Assembly: GCA_022448725.1 (NCBI GenBank) | Contig: JAKUTR010000004.1 | Location: 1 to 64,000, forward strand | Length of the DNA stretch: 64,000 nt | Direction: 5' to 3' | Origin: SAR202 cluster bacterium | GTDB taxonomy: Bacteria; Chloroflexota; Dehalococcoidia; Lucifugimonadales; VXLM01 | Shown here: positions 18,696 to 27,410 of the stretch, piece after piece | Layout: each line of letters begins with the position of its first letter | Position numbering within the stretch: the first letter of the stretch is position 1 | Program-made: the position numbers and the translations under genes | The notes under the pieces: generated by a model | Databases searched by the model: none | Seen by the model: only the letters and a program-made list of their open reading frames with translations | Told to the model about the DNA's origin: nothing

Positions 18696-19409
18696 TCACG
18701 GACCTAGTCGGGCTACAAGATCAGGAGGAGCCAAAGTCGCCAACCCGATCACTATTAGGCCAATCACGCTAGCGGTCACAAAAGGACCATACCGGGAAGT
18801 TGGAGGATGCGACGAAGTATTAAAGCGATCTATTAGCCAAGCTCCTGGACCGAATAGTACCCCTGCAACCGCTGCCGTGTAGAGCAGCTTGAAGGAATTA
18901 AGAACGGCCAGGGAGACAAAGACGCCTGTGAAAAGATCAAAAATCTTCGCTACGAGATTTGGAACGCTGTAAATACTAGAGAAAAACAGGTAGAAATACT
19001 GCGATGTGGGCAGAAAGAATCCACCCATTATGAGCGCGTAGAATAGCGTGAACGCTCCCCCAATAATAAGCCATACCCAGATTTTTCGGGGTTCACGCCG
19101 CCGATTAGTAAATGTAGCACGGGCACCATATACCCAAAATCCAAAAGGCCCAGCCAATACCATCCCAGCCAAAGCCCCGCCAAACCCAAACAGCAAGCCT
19201 TGCCCGAAGGTAATTTTCTCCAGTTCACCTATCCCTTCAAACTGCGTAAGAAAATTGACAATGATTGAGGCGGCGCCGAGACCACCAGCAAACAGCGCTA
19301 GGGCAGCAGCAAACCGCCAACGGGCCCAGTCACGATGGGCAAGTTCTTCATCCGCCAATCTCAGAACCTGTGGCCCCGAAGAAATTGTATTTGTAGATCC
19401 GGTTGTCAT
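18696..19409 (-). CDS. Multi-pass membrane protein, unknown function
   Basis: About 237 aa from the ATG at 19409; a TTG at 19466 would add 19 residues, but the ATG seems likelier. I do not recognise the family. There are five or six hydrophobic segments, for example FAAALALFAGGLGAASIIVNFL, a Gly-rich GQGLLFGFGGALAG, and a last helix near VTASVIGLIVIGLATL. Short basic loops (NRRREPRK) suggest orientation. It is divergent from a metal-dependent DtxR-family regulator, and the shared spacer has two small palindromes, so metal-linked control is possible but unproven. Confidence 0.6.
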   Translation of the reverse strand: MTTGSTNTISSGPQVLRLADEELAHRDWARWRFAAALALFAGGLGAASIIVNFLTQFEGIGELEKITFGQGLLFGFGGALAGMVLAGPFGFWVYGARATFTNRRREPRKIWVWLIIGGAFTLFYALIMGGFFLPTSQYFYLFFSSIYSVPNLVAKIFDLFTGVFVSLAVLNSFKLLYTAAVAGVLFGPGAWLIDRFNTSSHPPTSRYGPFVTASVIGLIVIGLATLAPPDLVARLGP

Positions 19410-19450
19410 AAAACTCGCTTGAAATCTTAGCACACCAGTGGTTAATCCAC

Positions 19451-19481
19451 GGCGTTGACGCCGCAAGAACGTAGTGCTACG
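19451..19481. promoter_or_regulatory. Twin 5-2-5 palindromes in the DtxR divergent spacer
   Basis: GGCGT-TG-ACGCC at 19451-19462 and CGTAG-TG-CTACG at 19470-19481 both have 5-nt arms round a central TG. Their centres are 19 nt apart. They lie between the membrane protein gene and the DtxR-family gene, in a position to act on both. Confidence 0.35.
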
Positions 19482-19510
19482 CTCGGTTCACACCCTACAG
19501 GGACGTCCAA

Positions 19511-20236
19511 ATGGTCTCGACTAAAAAGCCCACGGCAGTAGAGCGACGTCTATCGATGGCCGCTGAGAACTATCTCCTTTCAATCTTCCAGTTAAGAGAG
19601 CAGGGAAACTCCGTCACGCCGTCGCAACTTGCTGACCAACTTAAACAACTCCCCTTAGGAGAAGGTCTAGGCACCTCACTGCCATCAGTTAGCGGTATGC
19701 TCCGCAGACTTAGTCGTGAGGGATTGATTACCCTGAATAAAGCAAAAGAGATTGAACTTACAGAAGAGGGACAGACGGAAGCAGAGACCATGGTTAGGCG
19801 CCACCGTCTTGCGGAACTATTAGTGGTAGACGTGTTGGGTGTAGAACTATCACAGTCTCACGAGGAAGCACATCGTCTTGAACATGCGATTTCACCAGAA
19901 CTTGAAAGTAAAATCCGAGAAAAACTCGGCAATCCAGGCAAATCACCGTTTGGCGACCCTATCCCTGGTAGTGGCTACACTGTGCCAGAAGACTCATTTT
20001 TGCTTAGTGATGCCATAGCAGGCGATACCATAGAAATCGACCGTATACCAGAAGACGACCGTGCGCTCCTAGAATATCTGATACCACGCGGCATCATACC
20101 GGGAAGCAGCGCATCAGTACTTGAAACTGCAGTACACATTGGCATAATAAAACTTAACGCGCAGGGGGAAGAAGTCATCCTAGGCCACAAAGTTGGCGAA
20201 CGTATCTGGGTACGTAAATCGGGTAAATTGGGATGA
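19511..20236 (+). CDS. DtxR/MntR-family metal-dependent transcriptional regulator
   Basis: 241 aa with three domains. The winged helix (about 10-75) includes AENYLLSIFQLREQG and PSVSGMLRRLSREGLI. The metal-binding/dimerisation helices (76-145) have RHRLAELLVVDVLG and SHEEAHRLEHAIS, with the His and Glu ligands of the family. The C-terminal FeoA/SH3-like domain (about 165-240) follows a spacer containing GDPIPGSG. Such proteins sense Fe(II) or Mn(II) and repress uptake genes; which metal is used cannot be read by eye. The HTH carries a short insertion (KQLPLGEGLGTSLPS) compared with the usual form. It is divergent from an unknown membrane protein. Confidence 0.88.
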   Translation: MVSTKKPTAVERRLSMAAENYLLSIFQLREQGNSVTPSQLADQLKQLPLGEGLGTSLPSVSGMLRRLSREGLITLNKAKEIELTEEGQTEAETMVRRHRLAELLVVDVLGVELSQSHEEAHRLEHAISPELESKIREKLGNPGKSPFGDPIPGSGYTVPEDSFLLSDAIAGDTIEIDRIPEDDRALLEYLIPRGIIPGSSASVLETAVHIGIIKLNAQGEEVILGHKVGERIWVRKSGKLG

Positions 20237-20244
20237 AGACCTGT

Positions 20245-20270
20245 GGGGGCTTCCCATTGGCCCAGCCCCC
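20245..20270 (+). terminator. GC-rich hairpin after the DtxR gene
   Basis: GGGGGCT (20245-20251) and AGCCCCC (20264-20270) form a perfect 7-bp stem just 8 nt after the stop codon. There is no T-run after it, so it may be a transcript-stabilising or weak terminator element. Confidence 0.4.
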
Positions 20271-20449
20271 TACATGCGCCCCAACAGTGTCACTGATATT
20301 TATTAGAGATAAGGTTCACGGCTCTTACTATTCAGCTCTATACTCGCACTGACTTTCAAGACATATCTAACTTCCGACAACCAGCATTATCGAAGGGTAC
20401 TCAGAGAGATTTCTGAGTCGCCTTATATATGAGGGGAGACAATTTATTA

Positions 20450-22018
20450 ATGCTAATAAACGACGATGGTTGGTTAATGAATACAAACGAACCTCCCTTA
20501 ACAGCGGAGATACTTCGTGAACGCATGGTCGCCACCTATAGAGACACCCCAATCGATGTCCTACTTTGGTCGATCGGTGGAGGTCAAGTTCACCTCTATG
20601 AGACATCAGTAGGTGAAATATTCGGTGACGGGTGGGACCCGTCTGTATTTAATGATAGTCAACTACGGCAGTATCAAAATATCAGAAGCATGATTTCCGC
20701 GGGGGAGGGGCCCTTAGCCACACTTACTCGTGTCGCACACGAGGAGGGAATCCGGTTTTTCCCATCAGTAAGAATTAATAATCACTACGACGTCGATTAC
20801 GATGCACCTAGCTTTAGCCGCATGCGCCGGGAGCATCCTGAGTGGCGTATCGGTTATGGCCAAGAACTGACTCCTAACTCTATTGAGTGGGGCATTCGCG
20901 ATGGGCTAAATTTTGCGGTCCCACAGGTTCGTGAGTACATCATCTCCCTAGTCTGTGAACTCTTTGAAGATTTCAACACCGATGGGGTAGAAATGGACTT
21001 CCAGCGTCACCCCGGAATGTTCAACATCGACAGCGGATTCTCAAGTCGCCATCTTATAACCGACATGGTCACTCGAATCCGACAACGTATGAACTACGAG
21101 AATACTCAGCACCAGCGGGAGATTAAGCTGGCTGTTAGAGTTCCTGAAACTATTGCTGATTGCGAACGTCTCGGTATAGATATCACTAAATGGATTGACG
21201 ATGGACTCATCGATATCTTGATCGTTGGTGGTGGATTTATTCCGTTTGATATGCGAATTGAGGAGTTCGTCGAGGCAGCCCAGGGAACAGGTATACGTGT
21301 TTATGGCTGTATCGAATCACTTCGACCAGCTGGCGGGTTAAAAACAATAGCAGGAATTGCGAGCCGTATCTGGGATGCTGGTGCCGATGGTCTTTACCTC
21401 TTCAACTACTTTGGCAGATCTATAGAATGGAAACAGCGGGTCCTAAAGCAAATCTCTTCGCCAGATAGCCTGATCGGACTTGATAAACGTTTCGAGATCG
21501 ATCACGCAGACCGCGTCATCGGTTCAGGCAATATCACTGGCTCCTTCCGCCACGGATTACCTCCCTTACAACTACCGTCAACTTTGCATCCAGGAGCCGA
21601 TGGTCCAACATTAGACATCCGAGTTACCGATGAGACTTCTTCCTCACGCAAAGTGACTCTACGCCTAAGACTTGAACGCTTCCTCAGCAATGACAGCATC
21701 GATATAAGAATCAACGGCACAAGGGTGCACACGGATTCAGCCAGTTTGACAACAACATCCTGGAGCGAACCAGTCCAAAGTGTTATAACCAGCGATGGCG
21801 ATACGGCACCGCATGAAGTGGATGCTCGTTTCAATTGGAATCGGTGGCCTTGGTATTATGAGGATATTGCAGATCCAGCGACTGTATTAGAAGTATCAGT
21901 TGATGGAACCTGTATAAGCCACGGCGTAAATACTGTGCAGTTGTCCTTATCCCGTATCACAGATTCGACTGACCCGGTCATACTCAGAGATGTAGAGTTG
22001 GACCTTAACTACAGATAG
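20450..22018 (+). CDS. TIM-barrel glycoside-hydrolase-like protein
   Basis: About 522 aa. The first 350 residues read as a (beta/alpha)8 barrel similar to family-10-like putative glycosidases. Features are a strand WSIGGGQVHLY, the segment HEEGIRFFPSVRINNHYD, DGVEMDFQRHP with conserved acidic residues, and GADGLYLFNYFG at a late strand. The C-terminal 150 residues look like a beta-rich accessory domain. There is no signal peptide. The ATG at 20450 is preferred over one 21 nt upstream because GGGGAGA lies about 10 nt before it. The substrate and catalytic pair are not established. Confidence 0.6.
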   Translation: MLINDDGWLMNTNEPPLTAEILRERMVATYRDTPIDVLLWSIGGGQVHLYETSVGEIFGDGWDPSVFNDSQLRQYQNIRSMISAGEGPLATLTRVAHEEGIRFFPSVRINNHYDVDYDAPSFSRMRREHPEWRIGYGQELTPNSIEWGIRDGLNFAVPQVREYIISLVCELFEDFNTDGVEMDFQRHPGMFNIDSGFSSRHLITDMVTRIRQRMNYENTQHQREIKLAVRVPETIADCERLGIDITKWIDDGLIDILIVGGGFIPFDMRIEEFVEAAQGTGIRVYGCIESLRPAGGLKTIAGIASRIWDAGADGLYLFNYFGRSIEWKQRVLKQISSPDSLIGLDKRFEIDHADRVIGSGNITGSFRHGLPPLQLPSTLHPGADGPTLDIRVTDETSSSRKVTLRLRLERFLSNDSIDIRINGTRVHTDSASLTTTSWSEPVQSVITSDGDTAPHEVDARFNWNRWPWYYEDIADPATVLEVSVDGTCISHGVNTVQLSLSRITDSTDPVILRDVELDLNYR

Positions 22019-22073
22019 GTGCAAAATAGGTCGGGTTACAACCTCAAGTGACATCTCAGGATAGGTGATCCGT

Positions 22074-23606
22074 ATGTGGGATAAATATAGCAAACATAGT
22101 TTCCGTTATTTAAGCCTGATACTGATCGGTATCGGGATTGCTACGACGCTCGCATTTGGACGCTCCGACAGGGACAAATCCTTCGAAACCCCGGTCCACT
22201 CTCAGGAAACTAAGCCACTGAAATTCAACATCGGCCCGGAGCGGGATATCCTTATAAGTGGTATAGGAACCTCTGATGACTTCGGGGACGCACTTGCCGT
22301 CGCGGACCTCAATGGTGATGGACAAATGGATCTCGCTGTTGGTGCAAAGGAACATGAGCCCGGCTCTGTCTCCAACCTCGGTGCCGTATTCGTATTCTTT
22401 GGACCACTCACAGACGCAGCTATCTCAGCAACGAATGCACCACTGACCATTATCGGACCGGGACGCTCGGAAATTGCCGGCGCCAGTCTGGCTGCTGGAG
22501 ACCTTAATGGAGACGGGATCCCGGACCTTGCTATAGGAGCACCAAAATCTCCAAACGGTAACATTGCCATGACAGGTGCCGTCCACATTCTGTATGGCCC
22601 CTTCCAACCAGGGAATATAACTATCAGCGATGAGGCTGATGCCACCGTGCTTGGCCCGCTGATGAGCGAAGCAACTGGCACGGGCGTAGCAATCGGTGAT
22701 CTCAATGACGATGGCATACCAGACCTCGCTATAGGATCGACACTTGCTGGTCGACCAGTGGTTGGTGAGGTGGCAATAGCGTTCGGCCCCATAGGATCTG
22801 GACCAATGAACCTCCCCGACGTGACTGATCTCGTTATAACAGGCACAGTCAGAGGAGAAGACGCAGGTGATGCGCTAAGTATCGGAGATTTAGACGGGGA
22901 TGGCTCAAATGAGCTCGTAGTAGGAGCCCCTGGAACAGGGTTTAGTACCTTCGATGCTACGGGTAGAGGAAAGGATGAAGGGACCGCGATAACTCGAATA
23001 GGGATCTTCTACGGCCCCTTAGAAAATAGTGAGGAAAAGATCAAATTCGATGACGCCGGGTACATCATTAAAGCACCCGGCGAGGATGAGAATGAATATT
23101 TTGGAGGCGCGGTCTACGTTGGAGACGCTGACGGTGATGGAGTAAACGATTTAGCCGTTGGCGGAATGGGTATTGTTGTTGGTGAGCGTATTGGTACTGG
23201 CCAGGTATCCATCATAAGAGGTCCACTGGATGATGTGAATTTTTTCCGTGAAGGTGACCACTGGTCCAACCAGCAAACTGCCAAGATCAAGAAAGCAGCG
23301 AATTTGATCGTTTCAGGTGAATCCGCGATCGAGAGGCTCGGCTCGGCAATCGCAATTGCAGATATCAACGGCGATGGGATCACTGATCTAATACTTGGTT
23401 CCAATGGAGCAAACTCCTCCAACGGAGAAGAAACAGGCACTGTTTCAGTAATGTTAGGTAACGTCTTCGATAGGGAGCCAACCCCCGAAGCATCAGGAAC
23501 AGGTCCAATCACAATATTTGCGATCATTGCGATCGTTGCCGTTGTGACCGTGGGGGCTGGGCTTTTGTACATCCAGAAAATCCGGAAAGCCCCAACGGTC
23601 GCTTAG
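22074..23606 (+). CDS. FG-GAP repeat surface protein with two membrane anchors
   Basis: About 510 aa. The N-terminus has a hydrophobic helix (RYLSLILIGIGIATTLAF) acting as signal or anchor. The body is an integrin-alpha-like propeller of six to seven FG-GAP repeats, each with a calcium-binding loop such as DLNGDGQMDLAVG, DLNGDGIPDLAIG or DADGDGVNDLAVG. The C-terminus has a second helix (IFAIIAIVAVVTVGAGLLYI) followed by basic residues, so the propeller is held at the outside of the membrane. The ATG at 22074 is chosen over a GTG at 22065 because AGGTG lies just before it. Likely adhesion or extracellular binding; the ligand is unknown. Confidence 0.78.
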   Translation: MWDKYSKHSFRYLSLILIGIGIATTLAFGRSDRDKSFETPVHSQETKPLKFNIGPERDILISGIGTSDDFGDALAVADLNGDGQMDLAVGAKEHEPGSVSNLGAVFVFFGPLTDAAISATNAPLTIIGPGRSEIAGASLAAGDLNGDGIPDLAIGAPKSPNGNIAMTGAVHILYGPFQPGNITISDEADATVLGPLMSEATGTGVAIGDLNDDGIPDLAIGSTLAGRPVVGEVAIAFGPIGSGPMNLPDVTDLVITGTVRGEDAGDALSIGDLDGDGSNELVVGAPGTGFSTFDATGRGKDEGTAITRIGIFYGPLENSEEKIKFDDAGYIIKAPGEDENEYFGGAVYVGDADGDGVNDLAVGGMGIVVGERIGTGQVSIIRGPLDDVNFFREGDHWSNQQTAKIKKAANLIVSGESAIERLGSAIAIADINGDGITDLILGSNGANSSNGEETGTVSVMLGNVFDREPTPEASGTGPITIFAIIAIVAVVTVGAGLLYIQKIRKAPTVA

Positions 23607-23641
23607 CATCCGCTTAAAACCTCTATACGCAAATGGCAATA

Positions 23642-23680
23642 TGCTAAAATCTAGTGTGGTCTGTGTGAGCTTCACACTAG
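23642..23680 (+). promoter_or_regulatory. ino1 promoter with overlapping operator/leader hairpin
   Basis: An extended -10 element TGCTAAAAT lies at 23642-23650. Immediately after it, CTAGTGTG (23651-23658) and CACACTAG (23673-23680) form a perfect 8-bp inverted repeat. A competing inner hairpin GTGTGA-GCT-TCACAC occupies 23663-23677. The structure covers the predicted transcription start and ends 14 nt before the start codon. Confidence 0.5.
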
Positions 23681-23694
23681 GAAGAGGTGCATGA

Positions 23695-24780
23695 TTGTCT
23701 AGCGTAAAGGTTGCGATCGTCGGAGTGGGTAACTGCGCGTCCTCGTTGGTTCAAGGTGTAGAGTTCTACAAGGACATCGGTGCAGAAGATGAAGTGCCTG
23801 GCATTATGCACTCTGTGCTAGGAGAGTATGGAATCGGGGATATCGAAGTCGTTGCTGCATTCGATATCAACGAAACTAAAGTAGGACGCGATCTCTCTGA
23901 AGCAATCTATGCTGAGCCCAACAACACCATTAAATTCGCTGATGTCCCTCATACGGGGGTGACCGTGGAGCGAGGTATGACCCACGATGGTGTGGGCAAA
24001 TATACTTCGGACCTAGTTAAAAAAGCCTCTGGTGGCACCGCTGACATATCTAGCATCCTCCAAGACCGAGAGGTTGATGTCATCGTGAATTTTCTGCCTG
24101 TGGGCTCTGAGGAAGCGACTCGGTGGTATATGGAACAAGCATTAACCGCTAAAGTCGGAGTAATCAACTGTATCCCGGTTTTCATTGCAAGTGGCGAGAA
24201 CGATTACTGGCAAAAGCGCTTCCGAGACGCAAGTGCTCCAATCATTGGAGATGATATTAAATCCCAAGTTGGGGCAACGATCGTGCATCGCGCGCTCGCC
24301 AGGCTGTTCATGGACCGGGGTGTACGACTTGACAACACGTACCAACTAAACTTTGGTGGTAACACTGACTTCCTTAATATGCTCGAAAGAGAACGCCTCG
24401 TTAGCAAGAAGATCTCTAAAACTCAATCAGTGCGATCGCAAATCGATAACGAAATCCAGGCGGAAAACATACACATCGGCCCGAGTGATCACGTCCCATG
24501 GTTGACTGATCGAAAATGGGCATACATCCGATTGGAGGGTACAAGTTTTGGTAACGCACCGCTGAATGCAGAGCTGAAGCTTGAGGTTTGGGATAGTCCT
24601 AACTCTGCCGGGGTGGTCATTGACGCGATTCGTTGTGCGAAAATCGCTAGAGACCGTGGCATAGGAGGTCCAATCCTGGGCCCTTCAGCGTACTTCATGA
24701 AGTCACCACCGGTGCAGTACAAGGACGATCTCGCACGCCAGATGGTTGAAGATTTCATTGTAGGTACTAAAGAGACGTAG
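23695..24780 (+). CDS. ino1: Inositol-3-phosphate synthase
   Basis: 361-aa NAD-dependent enzyme that converts glucose 6-phosphate to 1L-myo-inositol 1-phosphate (= D-myo-inositol 3-phosphate; EC 5.5.1.4), the committed step to inositol lipids. The Rossmann motif [16 protein letters not shown] is at the N-terminus; the family core [10 protein letters not shown] and [20 protein letters not shown] contain the catalytic Lys and the NAD contacts. The length matches the short actinobacterial/archaeal form. It must start at TTG, because the ATG 4 nt upstream is closed by a stop after two further codons; AGAGGTG lies in the right place. It leads an operon with a PimA-like glycosyltransferase and a phosphatidyltransferase. 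Confidence 0.93.
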   Translation: MSSVKVAIVGVGNCASSLVQGVEFYKDIGAEDEVPGIMHSVLGEYGIGDIEVVAAFDINETKVGRDLSEAIYAEPNNTIKFADVPHTGVTVERGMTHDGVGKYTSDLVKKASGGTADISSILQDREVDVIVNFLPVGSEEATRWYMEQALTAKVGVINCIPVFIASGENDYWQKRFRDASAPIIGDDIKSQVGATIVHRALARLFMDRGVRLDNTYQLNFGGNTDFLNMLERERLVSKKISKTQSVRSQIDNEIQAENIHIGPSDHVPWLTDRKWAYIRLEGTSFGNAPLNAELKLEVWDSPNSAGVVIDAIRCAKIARDRGIGGPILGPSAYFMKSPPVQYKDDLARQMVEDFIVGTKET

Positions 24781-24811
24781 GTCTGACAATTCAGACTCAA
24801 CAGGTCAGCGA

Positions 24812-25954
24812 ATGAGCGGCGACCGTCTTCTTAGAATTGGCCTCATCTCCCCTTATGATTTTGCATCACCTGGTGGTGTCCAGAGTCACATCCGTGAGCT
24901 TGCCTCCCAGTTTCGAGATTGGGGGCACAGAGTTCGCATAATTGGACCATGCTCAGATCGATCAGAGGTCAATGACAAAGGTTTTATCCCAATGGGTAAG
25001 CCTATCTCACTTCCTAGCAGGGGATCGATTGCACGCGTATCAATTGCCATTTGGCTTCGACCCAGGATGGCTAAGTTACTTGAATCAGAGCGATTTGACG
25101 TTGTTCACGTACATGAACCATTTGCAAGCTACGTATGCCTGGGTATTCTCAGTCAATCGCAAACGACTAATGTTGCCACCTTTCACGCATATCCCGGTTC
25201 TCGTCTATACCATATCGGCGGCAGTATGATCGCAAAGCGGTATCTCCCGAAACTTCACGGTCGTATTACTGTCTCCCAACCAGCTCTGGACTACATCAGC
25301 AACATTTTGCCTGGCAGTTATGACCTCATTCCGAACGGGCTCGCCATCAAACAGTTCCAGGATAGTATTAACCCTTTAGAGCAATACCAAGACGGCATGA
25401 TCAACTTGCTGTTTCTGGGACGATCTGACAAACGCAAAGGGCTAAAGTACTTGCTCTTGGCGTACTCGCAACTCAAGTGGGATTGGCCCAACCTAAGACT
25501 GATAGTCGCTGGGCCGGGTAACCCTGATGGCGAATGCCAAAGAATTATCGCGGAACGAGGTATCGAAGACGTGGTATTTGTTGGGGAGGTGTCCGATGAA
25601 GATAAAGTACGATACTACGTAACAGCAGATATTTACTGCTCTCCCGCAACGGGCGGAGAGAGCTTTGGGATTGTACTTGTTGAAGGTATGGCAGCCGGAA
25701 AGCCAATTGTCGCGAGCGATATACCCGGCTATGCTTCTGTTTTACGGGACGGCGTTGAAGGAATTCTAGTCCCTCCAAAAGACTATACCAAGCTCGCCGA
25801 ATCTATAGCTAAACTTCTGCAGGATCCTCAGATGCGCGATAGACTCGCACGTAATGGCCTGCAAAGGGCTCAGGATTTCAGGTGGGAAAATGTTGCAGAT
25901 CGTGTAATGGCACACTACCAAGTTGCAATTGAAAAAGCGAACGGAACCGCCTGA
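24812..25954 (+). CDS. GT4 glycosyltransferase, PimA-like
   Basis: 380-aa GT-B glycosyltransferase. The N-terminal domain begins IGLISPYDFASPGGVQSHIR, the classic acceptor-side motif of PimA, and has HVHEPFASY and TFHAYPG. The C-terminal domain has the donor-binding FLGRSDKRKGLKYLL, the SPATGGESFGIVLVEGMAAG segment with the E-x7-E pair, and GKPIVASDIPGY. PimA adds mannose from GDP-mannose to phosphatidylinositol on the inner membrane face. Placement between ino1 and a phosphatidylinositol-type synthase supports that role, though other GT4 enzymes share these motifs. The downstream gene overlaps its 3' end. Confidence 0.85.
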   Translation: MSGDRLLRIGLISPYDFASPGGVQSHIRELASQFRDWGHRVRIIGPCSDRSEVNDKGFIPMGKPISLPSRGSIARVSIAIWLRPRMAKLLESERFDVVHVHEPFASYVCLGILSQSQTTNVATFHAYPGSRLYHIGGSMIAKRYLPKLHGRITVSQPALDYISNILPGSYDLIPNGLAIKQFQDSINPLEQYQDGMINLLFLGRSDKRKGLKYLLLAYSQLKWDWPNLRLIVAGPGNPDGECQRIIAERGIEDVVFVGEVSDEDKVRYYVTADIYCSPATGGESFGIVLVEGMAAGKPIVASDIPGYASVLRDGVEGILVPPKDYTKLAESIAKLLQDPQMRDRLARNGLQRAQDFRWENVADRVMAHYQVAIEKANGTA

Positions 25955-26633
25955 TCACGTCATTACCCACGCAGACCTGATAAGATTCCCCCTCATTAAT
26001 TTCACTGGTCCTACTCCCGCAATATACCTTATGTATCGAGCACGCCATCTCTTTGCACCGCTGGTCAACACTCTCGCACAGGTCTTCTTTCGGCTTGGCT
26101 TTTCCCCAAATAGGCTGACAATTACAGGCGCTCTATTTGCTGTAATGAGTGGGGGATTTCTCCTGACGGGCCAACCCGCAGTCGGAGGCGTCATTTTACT
26201 AATCTCAGGCCTCTTCGATGTATTAGACGGTGCCGTTGCCCGACTAAGTAACTCTTCTAGCAATTTCGGAGCATTCTTCGACTCGGTGATGGATCGGATC
26301 GGGGAAGCAGTTGTTCTACTCGGGCTACTAATTTTCTTCTTGAATCACGACGACGGTAATATTTTTGGTGCAGCGTTGGTATACACCTCATTGGCCGGAT
26401 CTATTATGGTGAGTTATGTCCGGGCTCGAGCTGAGGGACTAGGGATCGAGTGCGCGGTTGGACTGATGCAACGACCCGAGCGAGTGCTGGCTTTGAGCAT
26501 AGGGTTGATCATCGCCCAGTGGTGGACACCAGCTATCATTGCGACCCTTATTATTATTACGGTCCTCACCATCTTCACAACCGTACAGAGAGTGGTTGAG
26601 GTATACCAAACAATGGAGAACGACAAACGCTAA
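25923..26633 (+). CDS. CDP-alcohol phosphatidyltransferase, likely phosphatidylinositol-phosphate synthase
   Basis: 236-aa membrane enzyme that joins a CDP-diacylglycerol to an alcohol. The full signature D(x2)DG(x2)AR(x8)G(x3)D(x3)D is present, with Asp99, Asp102, Gly103, Arg107, Gly116, Asp120 and Asp124. About five or six hydrophobic helices are visible. Next to ino1 and a PimA-like enzyme, inositol phosphate is the likeliest alcohol, giving phosphatidylinositol phosphate as in actinobacteria; glycerol 3-phosphate is the alternative. The start is uncertain: TTG at 25923 lies inside the preceding gene and lacks a clear ribosome site. The stop codon overlaps the next ATG (TAATG). Confidence 0.82.
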   Translation: MQLKKRTEPPDHVITHADLIRFPLINFTGPTPAIYLMYRARHLFAPLVNTLAQVFFRLGFSPNRLTITGALFAVMSGGFLLTGQPAVGGVILLISGLFDVLDGAVARLSNSSSNFGAFFDSVMDRIGEAVVLLGLLIFFLNHDDGNIFGAALVYTSLAGSIMVSYVRARAEGLGIECAVGLMQRPERVLALSIGLIIAQWWTPAIIATLIIITVLTIFTTVQRVVEVYQTMENDKR

Positions 26634-27355
26634 TGCCGGTTCTGAACGTAAATGAGCGTGAAGCAATTAGAACAACACTGGAGACTAACCTACGCCGGAA
26701 CGTCCCATTGCACCTCTACACATCTACCGGGGGAGGGTTGTACATTCCTGGGAGAGAGTGCCGTGACTGTGAACAATTCGAAGCACTGCTAAACGAGATT
26801 ATAACTGAGTGTCCGAAGATATCCCTAAAGACAACAGAATACTTTTCAAATCAGACTCTTGCAGTTGAGGATAATATCGCACGTATCCCAACGCTCCTTA
26901 TAGGGAATTCTCCTAGTAAACTCAGGTATGTTGGCTTACCACTGGAAAACCAACTCTCCGTACTCGTACAGGCGTTCATCGGTACTTCGGGGATCAGGTC
27001 CCCCCTGAAACTGGATACTCGTAGACAACTAAGACGTTTGAAAAATGATGTCCACATCCAAGTGTTCGTAACCAGAACGTGTCGTTTCTCACCTCAAACG
27101 GCCATCCTAGCGTGCATGATGGCCTTGGAATCATCTAACTTAACAACCGAAGTACTACAGATTGAGAGTCTTTCGGATGTTCCCGCCCTTTACTCAATTC
27201 GAGGCGTTCCTAAAATAGTCATCAACAGTCGTGTACACTTCACAGGGGCCTTGAATGAGAATACCTTGTTGATGCAAATACTTCGTGCTTCAGGGCTTGA
27301 ATCAGCAGGGACTGAACAGATCGTAAACTACTCCAACGAGGTCACCCCTCTGTGA
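26633..27355 (+). CDS. Two-domain thioredoxin-fold protein (PDO-like) with altered second active site
   Basis: 240 aa that read as two thioredoxin-like domains in tandem, as in glutaredoxin-like protein disulfide oxidoreductases. The first domain has a CxxC pair, Cys43-Arg-Asp-Cys46. The second domain has Cys150-Arg-Phe-Ser153 in the place of the normal CPYC, so only the first Cys remains, a form that could still do monothiol chemistry. Cis-proline segments are visible as ARIPTLL and RGVPKIVI. Its ATG overlaps the stop of the phosphatidyltransferase gene, so it belongs to the inositol-lipid operon. A role there is not obvious. Confidence 0.72.
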   Translation: MPVLNVNEREAIRTTLETNLRRNVPLHLYTSTGGGLYIPGRECRDCEQFEALLNEIITECPKISLKTTEYFSNQTLAVEDNIARIPTLLIGNSPSKLRYVGLPLENQLSVLVQAFIGTSGIRSPLKLDTRRQLRRLKNDVHIQVFVTRTCRFSPQTAILACMMALESSNLTTEVLQIESLSDVPALYSIRGVPKIVINSRVHFTGALNENTLLMQILRASGLESAGTEQIVNYSNEVTPL

Positions 27356-27410
27356 CCAGACAGTTCGCGATTGATATTAATCGTACGTACCATAGGTCAG
27401 CGTTATCAGA

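Noticed and set aside
22202-22846. 214-aa open frame antisense to the FG-GAP gene
   Set aside because: It mirrors the repeated Gly/Asp codons of the plus-strand repeats, has a Pro/Ser-rich composition and no ribosome site or family match.
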